64,000 bases of DNA from Bacteroidota bacterium. Its GTDB lineage: Bacteria; Bacteroidota; Bacteroidia; Flavobacteriales; Flavobacteriaceae. The stretch lies in the NCBI GenBank assembly GCA_020161455.1, contig JAIUNZ010000002.1:62001-126000 (forward strand). The letters are read 5' to 3'. This document shows positions 53,188 through 63,747 of this stretch, piece by piece. The stretch's first letter is position 1, and every line of letters starts with the position of its first letter. The notes below the pieces were generated by a model that made no database searches, had not been told where the DNA came from, and saw nothing but the letters and a program-made list of their open reading frames with translations. Made by a program: the position numbers and the translations under genes.

Positions 53188-53841
53188 ATGCACATTCATT
53201 ATATTTCTGAAGAAAACAGTATTTTAAACCATTTTTTGGCACAAATTAGAGACATCAATATTCAAAAAGACAGCATGCGTTTTAGAAAAAACATTGAGCG
53301 CATTGGAGAAATAATGGCGTATGAATTGAGCAAAACTTTAGAATACAAAGAAATAACTGTCCAAACACCTTTAGGGATAAAACACACCACAACTGTTGCC
53401 GAACCTGTTGTTTTGTGCTCCATTCTTCGTGCTGGATTGGCATTGCATACTGGTTTTATGAACTTTTTTGATAATGCCGAAAACGGATTTGTTTCTGCTT
53501 ATCGCCATCATTATGACAACGATGATAAATTTGAAATTTTGGTAGAATATCAAGCGGCACCAAGTTTTGAAGAAAAAAATTTAATTCTAATTGACCCAAT
53601 GTTGGCGACAGGACATTCAATGGTTGCGGTTTTAAACAAACTTCATTTAGAACAAAAACCAAAAGAAATTCACATTGCTGTTGTAATTGCAGCTCCAGAA
53701 GGAATTGATTATTTACAAAAAAATCTTCCTAAAAACTGTCATCTTTGGGTTGCTGCTTTGGATGAAAGACTAAACGAGAAAAACTATATTATTCCTGGGC
53801 TTGGCGACGCGGGAGATTTAGCTTACGGAAGCAAATTATAA
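53188..53841 (+). CDS. upp: Uracil phosphoribosyltransferase (Upp)
   Basis: Salvages uracil plus PRPP to UMP. The family shows the RAGLALHTGF stretch (VVLCSILRAGLAL), the PRPP loop LIDPMLATGHSMVAVL, and the uracil-binding end YIIPGLGDAGDLAYG. 217 residues, complete. Convergent with and overlapping the DUF6427 gene by 6 nt. Confidence 0.96.
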   Translation: MHIHYISEENSILNHFLAQIRDINIQKDSMRFRKNIERIGEIMAYELSKTLEYKEITVQTPLGIKHTTTVAEPVVLCSILRAGLALHTGFMNFFDNAENGFVSAYRHHYDNDDKFEILVEYQAAPSFEEKNLILIDPMLATGHSMVAVLNKLHLEQKPKEIHIAVVIAAPEGIDYLQKNLPKNCHLWVAALDERLNEKNYIIPGLGDAGDLAYGSKL

Positions 53842-54765
53842 TTGCGAAAAGAAACTAAAAAACCCAAATAAAATAAATAATCCCAAAACTATTTCTTGAT
53901 AGGTTTTATTTTGTGAATACTCAATATTGTTGGTACATAAAATAGCTAGTGGTAAAAAAGTGAACACCAACATTGCATTACTTTTATTAATTGAGATTAA
54001 AAAAACAATCACTCCAATAAAAAATCCAAAAATCATTTTCTTATAAGATGCTTGTAAAATCATAGGTTTGTTGGATAGTGTAAAGATCATTGAAAACACG
54101 AAATAGAGTGATAAAACTACATATATTGATAAGGCTAAATTTTGGATATTATTGGTAAAATAATCGAGTTGAAAATTCGTTTTTGATGTTTCAATTAAAT
54201 ATGTAATCCAAGCTATATCAAAAACTAAAGCTGCCAAAATGAAAATTGTTAACGTAGTAAATAATGCTATAAAAGGAATTAACCAATTTCTATAATCTCG
54301 TGAAGCATGAAAAATTATGGATATATAAACGAGAAAAAGGAAAAGAATACACCAAAAATGGAATAAAGCTGCCACACAAATCCATAATGATGCGTCAAAA
54401 AGTTTTTGCTTTATCGCGTTCAAATTTTGTAAAGAAGCCAATCTTCTGTAGGCTAATAATAGGAAAAAATTAGCAAAAATTAAATTAGGTGTTTTAAAAA
54501 TTGAAGGAAATAAACATAATAATAATAGAAAAAATAAAATTGGGTAACTGCTGTTTTTAGTCAAACCATTCTTTTTGGCAATAAAGTTAACAATAAAGAA
54601 AGAGGCTAAAAGAATTGCTAATATACTGATTTTATTAAACATACTAAAAGCACTGCTCAAATGGCTTTCTGCATGAAATTGAATTAATAAAAAAAATATA
54701 ATCAACAAAAGCACAACCAAAGAATAATTTATTGGTGTAGATTTTTTAAAAAGACTTGTTATCAT
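53836..54765 (-). CDS. DUF6427-type integral membrane protein
   Basis: 309 residues with about ten TM helices (e.g. LVVLLLIIFFLLIQFHA, FFLLLLCLFPSIF, WICVAALFHFWCILFLFLVYISIIF). It matches flavobacterial DUF6427, a family without known function but usually next to upp and purD as here. Divergent from the small DUF6341-like gene, whose promoter overlaps its start region. Confidence 0.75.
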   Translation of the reverse strand: MITSLFKKSTPINYSLVVLLLIIFFLLIQFHAESHLSSAFSMFNKISILAILLASFFIVNFIAKKNGLTKNSSYPILFFLLLLCLFPSIFKTPNLIFANFFLLLAYRRLASLQNLNAIKQKLFDASLWICVAALFHFWCILFLFLVYISIIFHASRDYRNWLIPFIALFTTLTIFILAALVFDIAWITYLIETSKTNFQLDYFTNNIQNLALSIYVVLSLYFVFSMIFTLSNKPMILQASYKKMIFGFFIGVIVFLISINKSNAMLVFTFLPLAILCTNNIEYSQNKTYQEIVLGLFILFGFFSFFSQL

Positions 54766-54785
54766 AAGGATATTTTATACTTTTG
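54756..54785 (+). promoter_or_regulatory. Promoter of the DUF6341-like gene
   Basis: TTG (54756-54758), 19 bp, TACTTTTG (54778-54785). An exact match to the flavobacterial consensus. It excludes the GTG at 54785 as start codon and leaves a leader of about 20 nt to the ATG at 54812. Confidence 0.65.
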
Positions 54786-54811
54786 TGATTGTAAATATAA
54801 TACTTTATACT

Positions 54812-55042
54812 ATGAGAGCATTTTTTGAAGCTATTCAATCGTTATTTGTAGATTTTTTATTTCTTCCATTAGATGCTTTGCGCCATCTAGAATTAAGCAG
54901 TTGGTGGTTGGCTAATATTATTAGTTGGAGTTTAATGGCTATATGTGGATATTACATCGTATATTGGTGTAAACAATTAAAAAAACATCAAGACAATAAC
55001 GAAGAAAACCAAGATACTACGGCACATTCGTTCTTAAAATAA
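54812..55042 (+). CDS. Small membrane protein (DUF6341-like)
   Basis: 76 residues from the ATG at 54812 ([30 protein letters not shown]). One amphipathic N-terminal stretch, one TM helix ([22 protein letters not shown]) and a charged tail. I know it as a short conserved gene beside upp/purD in flavobacteria. No function is known. It is convergent with purD and overlaps it by 9 nt. Confidence 0.7.
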   Translation: MRAFFEAIQSLFVDFLFLPLDALRHLELSSWWLANIISWSLMAICGYYIVYWCKQLKKHQDNNEENQDTTAHSFLK

Positions 55043-56308
55043 GTCGAAACCAATATCTTTTCTATAATACATCTTATCAAAATGTAGCTTTTCTATATTT
55101 TGATAAGATTTTTTTATGGCTTCTTTAAAGTCGCTTCCATAAGAAGTAACAGCGATAACTCTTCCGCCATTGGTTACTACTTTTCCATTTTCTAGTTTTG
55201 TTCCAGCATGAAAAGCAATAGAGTCTTGAATGTTTTCTAACCCAGATATTTCAAAACCTTTTTCATACTCTTCGGGATAACCTCCAGAAACGACCATAAT
55301 AGTTGAAGCACTTCTTTCATCAATCTCTAAAATCACTTCATCTAATTTTTGATGAGCAACTGCTTGAAAAAGTTCCACCAAATCCGATTTAATTCTAGGC
55401 ATTACCACTTCTGTTTCCGGATCACCCATTCTAACGTTGTATTCAATAACTATAGGTTCTTCTTTAACGTTTATTAATCCAATAAAAACAAAACCTTTAT
55501 ATTCTATTCCGTCTTTTTGCAAACCTTCAATAGTTGGTTTCACAATTCGAGTTTCTATTTTTTCTAATAAAATAGCATCTGCAAACGGAACAGGGGAAAT
55601 CGCTCCCATTCCACCTGTGTTAAATCCTGTATCGCCTTCACCTATTCGCTTGTAATCTTTTGCAGTTGGAAGAATTTTATAATTTTTACCATCGGTCAAC
55701 ACAAAACAACTTAATTCAATTCCATCTAAAAATTCTTCAATTACCACTTTTGCGCTTGCGGTTCCAAATTTAGCGTGAACCAACATATTTCTCAATTCGG
55801 TTTTTGCTTCTTCCAAATCTTGAATAATTAAAACCCCTTTTCCTGCAGCTAATCCATCTGCTTTTAAAACAAATGGTGGTTGTAGTGATTCTAAAAAAAC
55901 ACAACCTTTTTCCACGGTTTCTACTGTGAAACTATCATATGCCGCCGTTGGAATGTTGTGTTTTACTAAAAACTCTTTAGCAAATTCTTTGCTGCCTTCT
56001 AATTGCGCCCCTACTAAGGACGGTCCAATTAAAGGAATGGAGTTTAGCTGTGCATCGTTTTTGAAATAATCATAAATTCCGTGAACCAAAGGATCTTCTG
56101 GGCCAACAATAACCATTTCTACTTTTTCAGATATGACAAACTTTTTTATGGCAACAAAATCTAAGATATTTAGACTAACATTAGTTGCTATTTGTGATGT
56201 TCCTGCATTTCCTGGTGCAACAAAAAGTTTGGAACATTTTAAACTTTGTTGCATTTTCCATGCTAGTGCATGTTCTCTTCCACCAGAACCAAGTAGTAAA
56301 ATTATCAT
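55034..56308 (-). CDS. purD: Phosphoribosylamine-glycine ligase (PurD)
   Basis: Second step of purine synthesis: joins glycine to phosphoribosylamine with ATP. 424 residues from the ATG at 56308 ([19 protein letters not shown]). ATP-grasp elements: [50 protein letters not shown] and [12 protein letters not shown]. An upstream in-frame extension to 56410 starts before the -7 motif TATTTTTG (56349-56356), so it is rejected. Confidence 0.97.
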   Translation of the reverse strand: MIILLLGSGGREHALAWKMQQSLKCSKLFVAPGNAGTSQIATNVSLNILDFVAIKKFVISEKVEMVIVGPEDPLVHGIYDYFKNDAQLNSIPLIGPSLVGAQLEGSKEFAKEFLVKHNIPTAAYDSFTVETVEKGCVFLESLQPPFVLKADGLAAGKGVLIIQDLEEAKTELRNMLVHAKFGTASAKVVIEEFLDGIELSCFVLTDGKNYKILPTAKDYKRIGEGDTGFNTGGMGAISPVPFADAILLEKIETRIVKPTIEGLQKDGIEYKGFVFIGLINVKEEPIVIEYNVRMGDPETEVVMPRIKSDLVELFQAVAHQKLDEVILEIDERSASTIMVVSGGYPEEYEKGFEISGLENIQDSIAFHAGTKLENGKVVTNGGRVIAVTSYGSDFKEAIKKSYQNIEKLHFDKMYYRKDIGFDLF

Positions 56309-56348
56309 TGTGTGTTTTTTAAAACTAATATACATGTTAAATCTTTTA

Positions 56349-56356
56349 CAAAAATA
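56349..56356 (-). promoter_or_regulatory. -7 element TATTTTTG of purD
   Basis: Exact TAnnTTTG match on the minus strand, 40 bp before the purD ATG. No TTG at the expected upstream distance. Confidence 0.4.
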
Positions 56357-56366
56357 AACAGATAAT

Positions 56367-56397
56367 TTGGTATGCATCATTTTTTTTTCTAATTTAG
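56367..56397 (+). promoter_or_regulatory. Probable promoter of the type IX-secreted protein gene
   Basis: TTG (56367-56369), 20 bp, TAATTTAG (56390-56397), one mismatch to the consensus. An A-rich leader follows to the ATG at 56426. Confidence 0.45.
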
Positions 56398-56425
56398 ACT
56401 CCTCAAACACATAAATAAAAAAAAT

Positions 56426-57739
56426 ATGAAAAAAATTTTACTTTCTTTATCATTCTTATTAGCTAGTTTTGCTACAAATGCCCAATCATGGGTTGAACAA
56501 GCTAGTGGTTTTAATGACGCAAGTCGCGGTATTTCTCAATTTAGCATTGTGAATGCTAATACCGTGTGGGCATTAGCCTATAATGGTGCTGATACCGCTG
56601 TAAACATTCAAGAATTCACAAAAACTACTGATGGAGGTACTAATTGGACACCAGGGATTATCGATTTAGGAGATTCCCTTTTAGAAATTAACAACATCAT
56701 TGCAGTTGATGCCAATACAGCTTGGGTTAGTGCTTTAATACCAGCAGATGGTTTTGGTGTTATTTTTAAAACTACCGATGGAGGTTTAAATTGGTTTCAA
56801 CAAAACTTTAATGCTTACACAACTTTTAATGAATCTTTCTTAAATGGCGTTCATTTTTTTGATGCTAATAATGGTTTATCATATGGAGATCCTGAAGGTG
56901 GTGAGTTTGAAATGTACACTACTACGGATGGTGGTGAAAATTGGACAAGAGTTCCTGGAGCTAACATACCAAACCCATTGAATGGTGAATATGGATACAA
57001 TGGCGGAAACGTTTTTGTAGGTTCAACTTGTTTTCTAGTAACTAACAAAGGTAGAATTCTAAAATCAACTGACATGGGATTGACATGGTCTGTTTCTCAA
57101 GCGCCAGTAACAGATTTTGGTTCTGCAGCTCAAAGTGCTAGACTTTCTTTTAGCTCTGCAACAAATGGTTGTATGCTTAAAACAATCGGTACTAATTATA
57201 CTTTTTATACAACAACAAACGGTGGAACATCATGGTCTGCAGGCACACCTTTCACAGGCTTATATAGAGTATTAACTTATGTTCCTGGAACTAACACTAT
57301 TGTAGCTACTTCGGCTGCAACTGCAGCTTCTGGCTCTGCTTATAGTTCTGATAATGGTGTGACATGGACTTCAATAGACTCAGGTGCTCAAAGAGGTATT
57401 GCTGCATTCTTTAATGGCTCAACAGGTTGGTGCGCAGGGTTTAATCAAGATGCATCAACTGGTGGTGTATTCAAATTAAGTGGTACTTTAAGTAATAATC
57501 AATTTACTTCTACTAAATTCAGTGTTTATCCTAACCCATCTTCTTCAAATATAACTATCTCTTCAGAATTAGATTCTTATAAATTAAGAGTGTTAGATAT
57601 TACGGGTAAAGTTATGATTAACAAAGAATTAAATGGTTTAGAAAACAATATAGATGTTTCAAGTTTTTCTAATGGGTTGTACTTCTTCGAAATAAATGCA
57701 GGAAACAATACCGAAACTATCAAAATTATTAAAAACTAA
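56426..57739 (+). CDS. Secreted beta-propeller-like protein with type IX sorting domain
   Basis: 437 residues. Signal peptide (cleaved near TNAQ), then repeated photosynthesis-system-II-assembly/BNR-like blades with T-T-D/N-G-G-x-x-W motifs ([36 protein letters not shown]). The C-terminal about 75 residues ([16 protein letters not shown]...[20 protein letters not shown]) form a type A T9SS sorting domain. It is exported across the outer membrane and often anchored at the cell surface. It is not next to other secretion genes; SprE at 43934-46789 belongs to the machine. Confidence 0.9.
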   Translation: MKKILLSLSFLLASFATNAQSWVEQASGFNDASRGISQFSIVNANTVWALAYNGADTAVNIQEFTKTTDGGTNWTPGIIDLGDSLLEINNIIAVDANTAWVSALIPADGFGVIFKTTDGGLNWFQQNFNAYTTFNESFLNGVHFFDANNGLSYGDPEGGEFEMYTTTDGGENWTRVPGANIPNPLNGEYGYNGGNVFVGSTCFLVTNKGRILKSTDMGLTWSVSQAPVTDFGSAAQSARLSFSSATNGCMLKTIGTNYTFYTTTNGGTSWSAGTPFTGLYRVLTYVPGTNTIVATSAATAASGSAYSSDNGVTWTSIDSGAQRGIAAFFNGSTGWCAGFNQDASTGGVFKLSGTLSNNQFTSTKFSVYPNPSSSNITISSELDSYKLRVLDITGKVMINKELNGLENNIDVSSFSNGLYFFEINAGNNTETIKIIKN

Positions 57740-57758
57740 TATTTAAAATAGTATTTTT

Positions 57759-57787
57759 AAGGGCTGACTTTTCGTTAGCCCTTTTTT
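57759..57787 (+). terminator. Intrinsic terminator after the type IX-secreted protein gene
   Basis: AAGGGCTGAC (57759-57768) pairs with GTTAGCCCTT (57774-57783; one G-T), followed by a T tract. Confidence 0.85.
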
Positions 57788-57795
57788 ATTTTATT

Positions 57796-59109
57796 ATGCT
57801 CAAGCTTTTCAATTTATCCCTTATTTTTAAAGGTTTCCCGATGAAGGAAGCAAAGTCTGAATTATCAAACATTTTAGCTTTATCTGAAGAAAATTTTGAA
57901 AAGTATGCGCTTAAAAAAAGAAATGAAATTGTTAAATATCATTTAGAAAACAATAAATCCTATCAAGATTTTGTGGGCAACTCTTCTTTTGAAAATTGGA
58001 ACGAACTGCCAATAATGACTAAAAAACAATTCCAAAAACCGCTAATGGAAAGGTTATCACATGGATTTACTGCCAAAAATATTTATGTTAATAAAACCTC
58101 TGGTTCAAGTGGCGATCCTTTTATTTTTGCAAAAGATAAATTTTGTCATGCTTTAACTTGGGCAAATATTATTTATCATTTTGGCTGGTTTGGAATAGAT
58201 TTTAATACATCATTACAAGCACGTTTTTATGGTATTCCTTTAGACTTTATTGGCAACACAAAAGAAAGAATCAAAGATGTATTGAGCAATCGGTTTCGGT
58301 TTCCAATTTTTGATTTGTCTGATGTTTTTTTGGAGAAAGTTTTATTGAAATTTAAACGTAAAAATTTTGCTTACATTAACGGTTATACATCTTCAATAGT
58401 TCTTTTTGCCAAATTTTTGCAGAAAAAAAATATTGTTTTAACTTCAATTTGTCCAACTTTAAAATGTTGCGTGGTAACTTCAGAAATGCTTTTTGAAGAA
58501 GATAAAGTCTTATTGGAAAAACAATTTGGAGTACGTGTAATCAATGAATATGGTGCTTCTGAATTGGATTTAATAGCTTTTCAAAACATAACCGGAGAAT
58601 GGCAAGTAAACTCTGAAACCTTATTTGTTGAAATTTTAGATGAAAAAAACAATGTTTTGCCAGCTGGGAAAGAAGGCCGAATTATTATCACTTCATTATA
58701 TAATAAGGCACATCCTTTTATAAGATACGATATTGGTGATGTTGGAATATTAGACGAAAAAAGCACTTTTAGAAAGCCAATTTTAAAAAACCTAATTGGC
58801 AGAACCAATGATGTTGCACTTTTACCTAGTGGTAAAAAATCTCCTGGATTAACGTTTTACTATATAACTAAAAGCATTATTGAAGATGATGGAAATGTGA
58901 AAGAATTTGTGGTAAAACAAACCAAAATCAATACTTTTGACATCGAATATGTTAGTGAAAAAAAATTGACAGAAAATCAAATTGAAACCATTAAAATGGC
59001 AATTGAAAAGTATCTTGAAAAAGGATTAATTTTCAATTTTAAACGAAAAGAAAAATTAGAACGAACGAAAAGCGGAAAATTGAAACAATTTGTTTCGCTG
59101 ATAAAATAA
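57796..59109 (+). CDS. CapK-like AMP-binding (phenylacetate-CoA ligase family) protein
   Basis: 437 residues of the ANL superfamily. The phosphate-binding loop NKTSGSSGDPFIF (about 97-109), the INEYGASELDLIAF motif and the end KLERTKSGKLKQFVSLI with a lysine in the usual C-terminal position are present. CapK-type proteins are encoded in capsule loci and are thought to activate a carboxyl or acyl group for polysaccharide modification. The substrate is unknown. First gene of the polysaccharide run, 6 bp before wecB. Confidence 0.85.
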   Translation: MLKLFNLSLIFKGFPMKEAKSELSNILALSEENFEKYALKKRNEIVKYHLENNKSYQDFVGNSSFENWNELPIMTKKQFQKPLMERLSHGFTAKNIYVNKTSGSSGDPFIFAKDKFCHALTWANIIYHFGWFGIDFNTSLQARFYGIPLDFIGNTKERIKDVLSNRFRFPIFDLSDVFLEKVLLKFKRKNFAYINGYTSSIVLFAKFLQKKNIVLTSICPTLKCCVVTSEMLFEEDKVLLEKQFGVRVINEYGASELDLIAFQNITGEWQVNSETLFVEILDEKNNVLPAGKEGRIIITSLYNKAHPFIRYDIGDVGILDEKSTFRKPILKNLIGRTNDVALLPSGKKSPGLTFYYITKSIIEDDGNVKEFVVKQTKINTFDIEYVSEKKLTENQIETIKMAIEKYLEKGLIFNFKRKEKLERTKSGKLKQFVSLIK

Positions 59110-59115
59110 AAAAAT

Positions 59116-60204
59116 ATGAAAATCACAATAGTTGCAGGTGCAAGACCAAATTTTATAAAAATAGCACCTATTATTAAGGCAATCCAAAAAAAACAATCTA
59201 TAAATAATAAATTATCTTTCCGCTTGGTTCATACTGGGCAGCATTATGATAAAAATTTAAGTGATACTTTTTTTGAAGAACTTAATATTCCTCATCCTAA
59301 TTCAAATTTAGAGGTAAAAAGTGGCTCTCAAGCACAACAAACTGCGGCTATAATGGTAGCCTTTGAGCAGGAATTAATCGAAAACCCATGCGATTTGGTT
59401 TTAGTGGTAGGCGATGTTAATTCAACTATGGCTTGTGCTATAGTTGCCAAAAAAATGAATCTAAAAGTAACTCATGTTGAAGCTGGCATTCGTTCTGGTG
59501 ATATGACAATGCCCGAAGAGATAAACAGAATTGTAACTGATAGCATTACGGATTATTTTTTTACCACCTCAACTTGGGCTGGAGAAAATTTAATGAAATA
59601 TGGCGCAGAAGCTTCAAATATTCATTTTGTTGGAAATGTAATGATTGATACATTGTATCAAAATTTAGATAGAATTTCGGCTCCAAATTTTTGGAATGAA
59701 TTTCAACTTGAAAAAGGAAATTATATTATTCTTACGCTGCATCGACCATCCAATGTTGACGAAGAGCACTCTCTGATTGATCTTTTAAAAGGGATAGATA
59801 AAATGGTTGGAGATAAAAAAGTGATTTTTCCAATTCATCCAAGAACAAAAGCTATTTTGGGCGAACAAAAATTAGAATTGAAAAACATTTTAATGGTTGA
59901 TCCTCAAGGTTATTTAAATTTTATGTTTTTAATAAAAAATAGTTTTGCCGTTATAACTGATTCGGGAGGCATTTCGGAAGAAACTACCGTTTTAGGAATT
60001 CCTTGTTTTACATTGAGAACTACTACAGAAAGACCAGAAACTATAACTATTGGTACCAATAATTTAATTGGAATTTCAATTGAAAATTTAGAAAAAGTTT
60101 TCGGCGAGTTTCTTCAAAATGGCCCAAGAAAAGCTGGTATTCCAGAACTTTGGGACGGAAAAGCATCAGAAAGAATAATAGATATATTGCTTTCAAAAAA
60201 ATAA
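59116..60204 (+). CDS. wecB: UDP-N-acetylglucosamine 2-epimerase (WecB)
   Basis: Interconverts UDP-GlcNAc and UDP-ManNAc. N-terminal VAGARPNFIKIAPI, HTGQHYD, the HVEAGIRSGDMTMPEEINR block with catalytic carboxylates, LTLHRPSNVD, and ITDSGGISEETTVLGIPCFTLR form the signature. 362 residues, complete. Its stop overlaps the next ATG (TAATG at 60202-60206). Confidence 0.95.
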   Translation: MKITIVAGARPNFIKIAPIIKAIQKKQSINNKLSFRLVHTGQHYDKNLSDTFFEELNIPHPNSNLEVKSGSQAQQTAAIMVAFEQELIENPCDLVLVVGDVNSTMACAIVAKKMNLKVTHVEAGIRSGDMTMPEEINRIVTDSITDYFFTTSTWAGENLMKYGAEASNIHFVGNVMIDTLYQNLDRISAPNFWNEFQLEKGNYIILTLHRPSNVDEEHSLIDLLKGIDKMVGDKKVIFPIHPRTKAILGEQKLELKNILMVDPQGYLNFMFLIKNSFAVITDSGGISEETTVLGIPCFTLRTTTERPETITIGTNNLIGISIENLEKVFGEFLQNGPRKAGIPELWDGKASERIIDILLSKK

Positions 60205-61388
60205 TGGATGAAATCCTAATCATATCCAATTATTATCCTCCAGAAAAAGGAGCTGCAGCTAATCGAATTGAGCAATTAGCACTAAAATTGCATCAAAAAA
60301 ACTATAATGTTACTGTTCTTTGTCCATTAGGAAATTATCCTAAAGGCAAATTGTTTCCTGAATACAATGGAAAGTTTTCGGTAACTGAAAACAGAGACAA
60401 CGTTACGGTAAAAAGACTTTGGATTTACCCTAGTGTGAGTAAAAATTTAGTTGTCCGATTGCTGTCTGTTTTGTCGTTTTCAATAAGTTTGTTTTTTTAT
60501 TTGCTATTCAAAAAAACACCTAAAAAAATAGTTGTTCAGTCGCCACCATTGTTGCTTTCTTTTATTTCAGTATTAGTATTATCTATAAAAAATAAGAAAA
60601 TAATTTTAAACGTTTCAGACTTATGGCCATTGGCTGCTATTGAACTTAAAGCGGTAAAAGAAAATTCTTTTTCACATAAATTTTCATTGTCTTTAGAGCG
60701 ATATATTTATGAAAATTCAACATTAATTTTGGGACAATCCGAAGAAATAATTACTCATATTAAAACTATTTTCCCCGAAAAAAATTGTTACTTATACCGA
60801 AATTTTCCCGAACATCACACTTCTGAATTAGTTATAAAATCATCAGAAAATCAACCTATTAAGATTTTTTATGCAGGTTTATTAGGAGTTGCACAAGGTG
60901 TTTTAGAATTGTGTCAAAAAATTGATTTAAAAGAACTAAATGTTGAATTCCATATATTTGGAGATGGTGCTGAGAGAGAGCAATTAGAAATATTTATTTC
61001 TAATCAAAAAGAACAAAAAATATTTTTTCATGGTATGGTGGAACGAAAAAAACTTCATGAAATTTTAAAATCATTTGATGTAGCCATTGTTCCACTTAAG
61101 ACTAGGATTTATGGTTCTGTTCCTTCTAAAATATTTGAATATACTGCTTTAGGTTTTCCTATACTTTATTTTGGTGGCGGCGAAGGCGGAACAATTGTTG
61201 AAGAAAATAAATTGGGATGGGTTGCAGAAGTAGAAAATTTTCAAGAGTTAAGTGAAAAAATTATTGAAATTTCAAAATTAACTCATGAACAACTAAATTC
61301 GATAAAAAATAAAGTTTTTAAAGCCTCCAAATTGAGTTTTAATTTAGACCTTCAAATAAATGATTTGATTGAAATTGGCGTTTTTTAA
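60204..61388 (+). CDS. Glycosyltransferase family 4 (WbuB-like)
   Basis: 394 residues from the ATG at 60204 (MDEILIISNYYPPEKGAAANR). GT-B fold with a central membrane-associated stretch (LSVLSFSISLFFYLLFK), C-terminal donor-site KIFYAGLLGVAQGVLELC, VPLKTRIYGSVPSKIFEYTALGFPILYFGGGEG. It transfers a sugar in surface polysaccharide synthesis; the neighbour wecB suggests ManNAc or a derivative. It overlaps the convergent priming-transferase gene by 4 nt. Confidence 0.9.
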   Translation: MDEILIISNYYPPEKGAAANRIEQLALKLHQKNYNVTVLCPLGNYPKGKLFPEYNGKFSVTENRDNVTVKRLWIYPSVSKNLVVRLLSVLSFSISLFFYLLFKKTPKKIVVQSPPLLLSFISVLVLSIKNKKIILNVSDLWPLAAIELKAVKENSFSHKFSLSLERYIYENSTLILGQSEEIITHIKTIFPEKNCYLYRNFPEHHTSELVIKSSENQPIKIFYAGLLGVAQGVLELCQKIDLKELNVEFHIFGDGAEREQLEIFISNQKEQKIFFHGMVERKKLHEILKSFDVAIVPLKTRIYGSVPSKIFEYTALGFPILYFGGGEGGTIVEENKLGWVAEVENFQELSEKIIEISKLTHEQLNSIKNKVFKASKLSFNLDLQINDLIEIGVF

Positions 61389-62746
61389 TATGCTTTTTCT
61401 TCGCCTTTGAAAATATTAATTACCGTTTGAAAAATAATTTTTAAATCCATAAGTAATGACCAATTTTCGATATAGAAAACATCAAATTTGATTCGGTTCA
61501 CCATATCTTCTTCTGTTTCTATTTCTCCTCTAAATCCTTTTACTTGTGCCAAACCTGTTATTCCTGGTTTTACATAGTGACGAACCATGTATTTTTTAAT
61601 TTTATTAGCATACGCTTTGTTTTGTGACCAAAGGTGAGGTCTTGGTCCAACAACTGACATATCGCCTAATAAAACATTAAAAAACTGAGGCAATTCGTCA
61701 ATGCTTGTTTTACGCATAAATCTGCCTATTTTAGTAACTCTTGGGTCATTTCTAGATGCTTCTTGTTCTGTTTTTACATTTAATTTCATAGAGCGAAATT
61801 TGTAACAATGGAATTCTTTTTCATCCAATCCTGGTCTTCCTTGTTTAAAAAAAACTGGTCCTTTTGATTCTAATTTTATTAAAAGTGCAATGACGGGCAT
61901 CAACCAAGTTAAAACAAAAACTATAATAAATACTGAAAATAAAATATCAAAAGTTCTTTTCAACCCTTTTACAGTTGGGTCATGAAGTTCCGTTTTTTGT
62001 AAAGATAAAACGGGGAATAATTCATAGTAATCTATTTTTAGATTTTTTGAATAAATTTGTTTTGAATCGGGAATAAATTTTATTGTTTTATCATTATTGT
62101 CTGCAAATTCGACTAATTCCTTTAGTTTTTCATTTGATATTTCATTCAAGGAACAATATATTTCATCTATTTTATTTAGAATTGTAAAGTTTTTTAAATC
62201 TTCAATTTTTCCTTTAATATCTGGGTTTTGTTTTTTATCTGAAAAGAACCCAAAAAAACGATAACCGTAATCTTTTCTGTTTTCAAAAACTTCTTTTAAT
62301 TTTATAGATTCAGCTGTATAGCCTATTATTACAGCATTTCTGAAATTACTGCCTGTAGATAAACGGTATTTTTTTAAATAATAAAATAAAAAATATTTGA
62401 AGGTTATAATTATAAAAAAACTAATTGTCATAAAAATAGCAGTTGCTTTTCCGCTAAAAATGGAAACTTTTGAAAAAGGAAAATAAGCAATTACTACTAA
62501 TAAAAAGATGCTAAATTGCTTGATGAGTTTTGAAATTATTTCTACTGGAGTTGTAAATCGAAATACTTCATAATATTTTACAATTAAAGCAATACTTATC
62601 CAACTAATGGTTTGAAAAAACAAATAGTATTTAAAATTAATTTTCAAACCGTCAAAGAAAATTAAGCTTAATGATGTAATTACCATTAAGTCAAATAGAA
62701 TACTTATGGGTCTAATGTACTTAGAATATCTGCCTTTATGAGTCAA
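61385..62746 (-). CDS. Polyprenyl glycosylphosphotransferase (WcaJ-like priming enzyme)
   Basis: 453 residues. Four or five N-terminal TM helices, a Rossmann-like middle (AVIIGYTAESIKLKEVF), another TM and the bacterial sugar-transferase domain (KRTFDILFSVFIIVF, GPVFFKQGRPGLDEKEFHCYKFRSM, RKTSIDELPQFFNVLLGDMSVVGPRPH). It loads the first sugar-1-phosphate on undecaprenyl phosphate. It is on the strand opposite to CapK-wecB-GT4 and precedes (in sequence) the epimerase, read as UXS gene then this gene. Confidence 0.94.
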   Translation of the reverse strand: MTHKGRYSKYIRPISILFDLMVITSLSLIFFDGLKINFKYYLFFQTISWISIALIVKYYEVFRFTTPVEIISKLIKQFSIFLLVVIAYFPFSKVSIFSGKATAIFMTISFFIIITFKYFLFYYLKKYRLSTGSNFRNAVIIGYTAESIKLKEVFENRKDYGYRFFGFFSDKKQNPDIKGKIEDLKNFTILNKIDEIYCSLNEISNEKLKELVEFADNNDKTIKFIPDSKQIYSKNLKIDYYELFPVLSLQKTELHDPTVKGLKRTFDILFSVFIIVFVLTWLMPVIALLIKLESKGPVFFKQGRPGLDEKEFHCYKFRSMKLNVKTEQEASRNDPRVTKIGRFMRKTSIDELPQFFNVLLGDMSVVGPRPHLWSQNKAYANKIKKYMVRHYVKPGITGLAQVKGFRGEIETEEDMVNRIKFDVFYIENWSLLMDLKIIFQTVINIFKGEEKAY

Positions 62747-62756
62747 AATTACTTAA

Positions 62757-63740
62757 TTAATGAATAAATCCTTTAAAGTCTTTATGTTCTTCTTTTAACA
62801 ACTCTTCAGAAGAAAGTGATTTGAAATAATCATAGGTTAATTTCATTCCTTCTAATCGCTTCACTTTTGCTTCCCAACCCAAAATCTCTTTAGCTTTTGT
62901 AGTATCTGGCTTTCTTTGCATTGGGTCGTTAACTGGCAAATCGTGATAGACAACTTTTTGATTTGTTCCGGTCAATTTTATAATTTCTTCGGCAAAATCT
63001 TTAATGGTAATTTCATCAGGATTTCCAATATTTACTGGATAAACATAATCCGAATGAAGCAGTCTAAAAATTCCTTCTACTTGATCGGTTACATAACAAA
63101 AGGAACGCGTTTGACTTCCATCTCCAAAAATGGTTAAATCTTCGCCACGCAAAGCCTGACCAATAAATGCAGGAATTACTCGTCCATCGTTTAAGCGCAT
63201 TCTTGGTCCATAGGTATTAAAAATTCTAACTATTCTTGTTTCTACACCATGAAATGTGTGGTATGCCATCGTTATTGACTCTTGAAACCGTTTTGCTTCA
63301 TCATAAACACCACGAGGACCAATAGTGTTTACATTTCCATAGTATTCTTCTGTTTGTGGATGAACTAATGGATCGCCATATATTTCCGAAGTTGAAGCTA
63401 TTAGAATTCTAGCATTTTTAACTCTTGCTAATCCTAAAAGATTATGAGTTCCTAGTGAACCTACTTTTAAAGTTTGAATTGGTATTTTTAAATAATCAAT
63501 AGGACTTGCAGGTGAAGCAAAATGTAGTATGAAGTCTAACTGTCCAGGTACGTGTACAAACTTGGTTACGTCGTGATGATAAAATTCAAAATTTTGATGT
63601 TTGAAAAGATGTTCGATATTTTTTAAATCGCCTGTAATCAAATTATCCATTGCTATAACAAAATAGCCTTCGTTAATAAAACGATCACACAAGTGCGAAC
63701 CCAGAAATCCTGCAGCTCCAGTTATTAATATTCTTTTCAT
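62757..63740 (-). CDS. NAD-dependent UDP-sugar epimerase/decarboxylase (UDP-glucuronate decarboxylase-like)
   Basis: A 327-residue extended SDR. N-terminal [16 protein letters not shown], catalytic YDEAKR (YxxxK) with [23 protein letters not shown] and [14 protein letters not shown], and [23 protein letters not shown]. The combination of EYYGNVN with [11 protein letters not shown] is close to UDP-glucuronic acid decarboxylase (UXS, giving UDP-xylose), but a plain epimerase cannot be excluded. The 10-bp gap to the priming transferase gene suggests the same transcript. Confidence 0.88.
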   Translation of the reverse strand: MKRILITGAAGFLGSHLCDRFINEGYFVIAMDNLITGDLKNIEHLFKHQNFEFYHHDVTKFVHVPGQLDFILHFASPASPIDYLKIPIQTLKVGSLGTHNLLGLARVKNARILIASTSEIYGDPLVHPQTEEYYGNVNTIGPRGVYDEAKRFQESITMAYHTFHGVETRIVRIFNTYGPRMRLNDGRVIPAFIGQALRGEDLTIFGDGSQTRSFCYVTDQVEGIFRLLHSDYVYPVNIGNPDEITIKDFAEEIIKLTGTNQKVVYHDLPVNDPMQRKPDTTKAKEILGWEAKVKRLEGMKLTYDYFKSLSSEELLKEEHKDFKGFIH

Positions 63741-63747
63741 AGTTTTT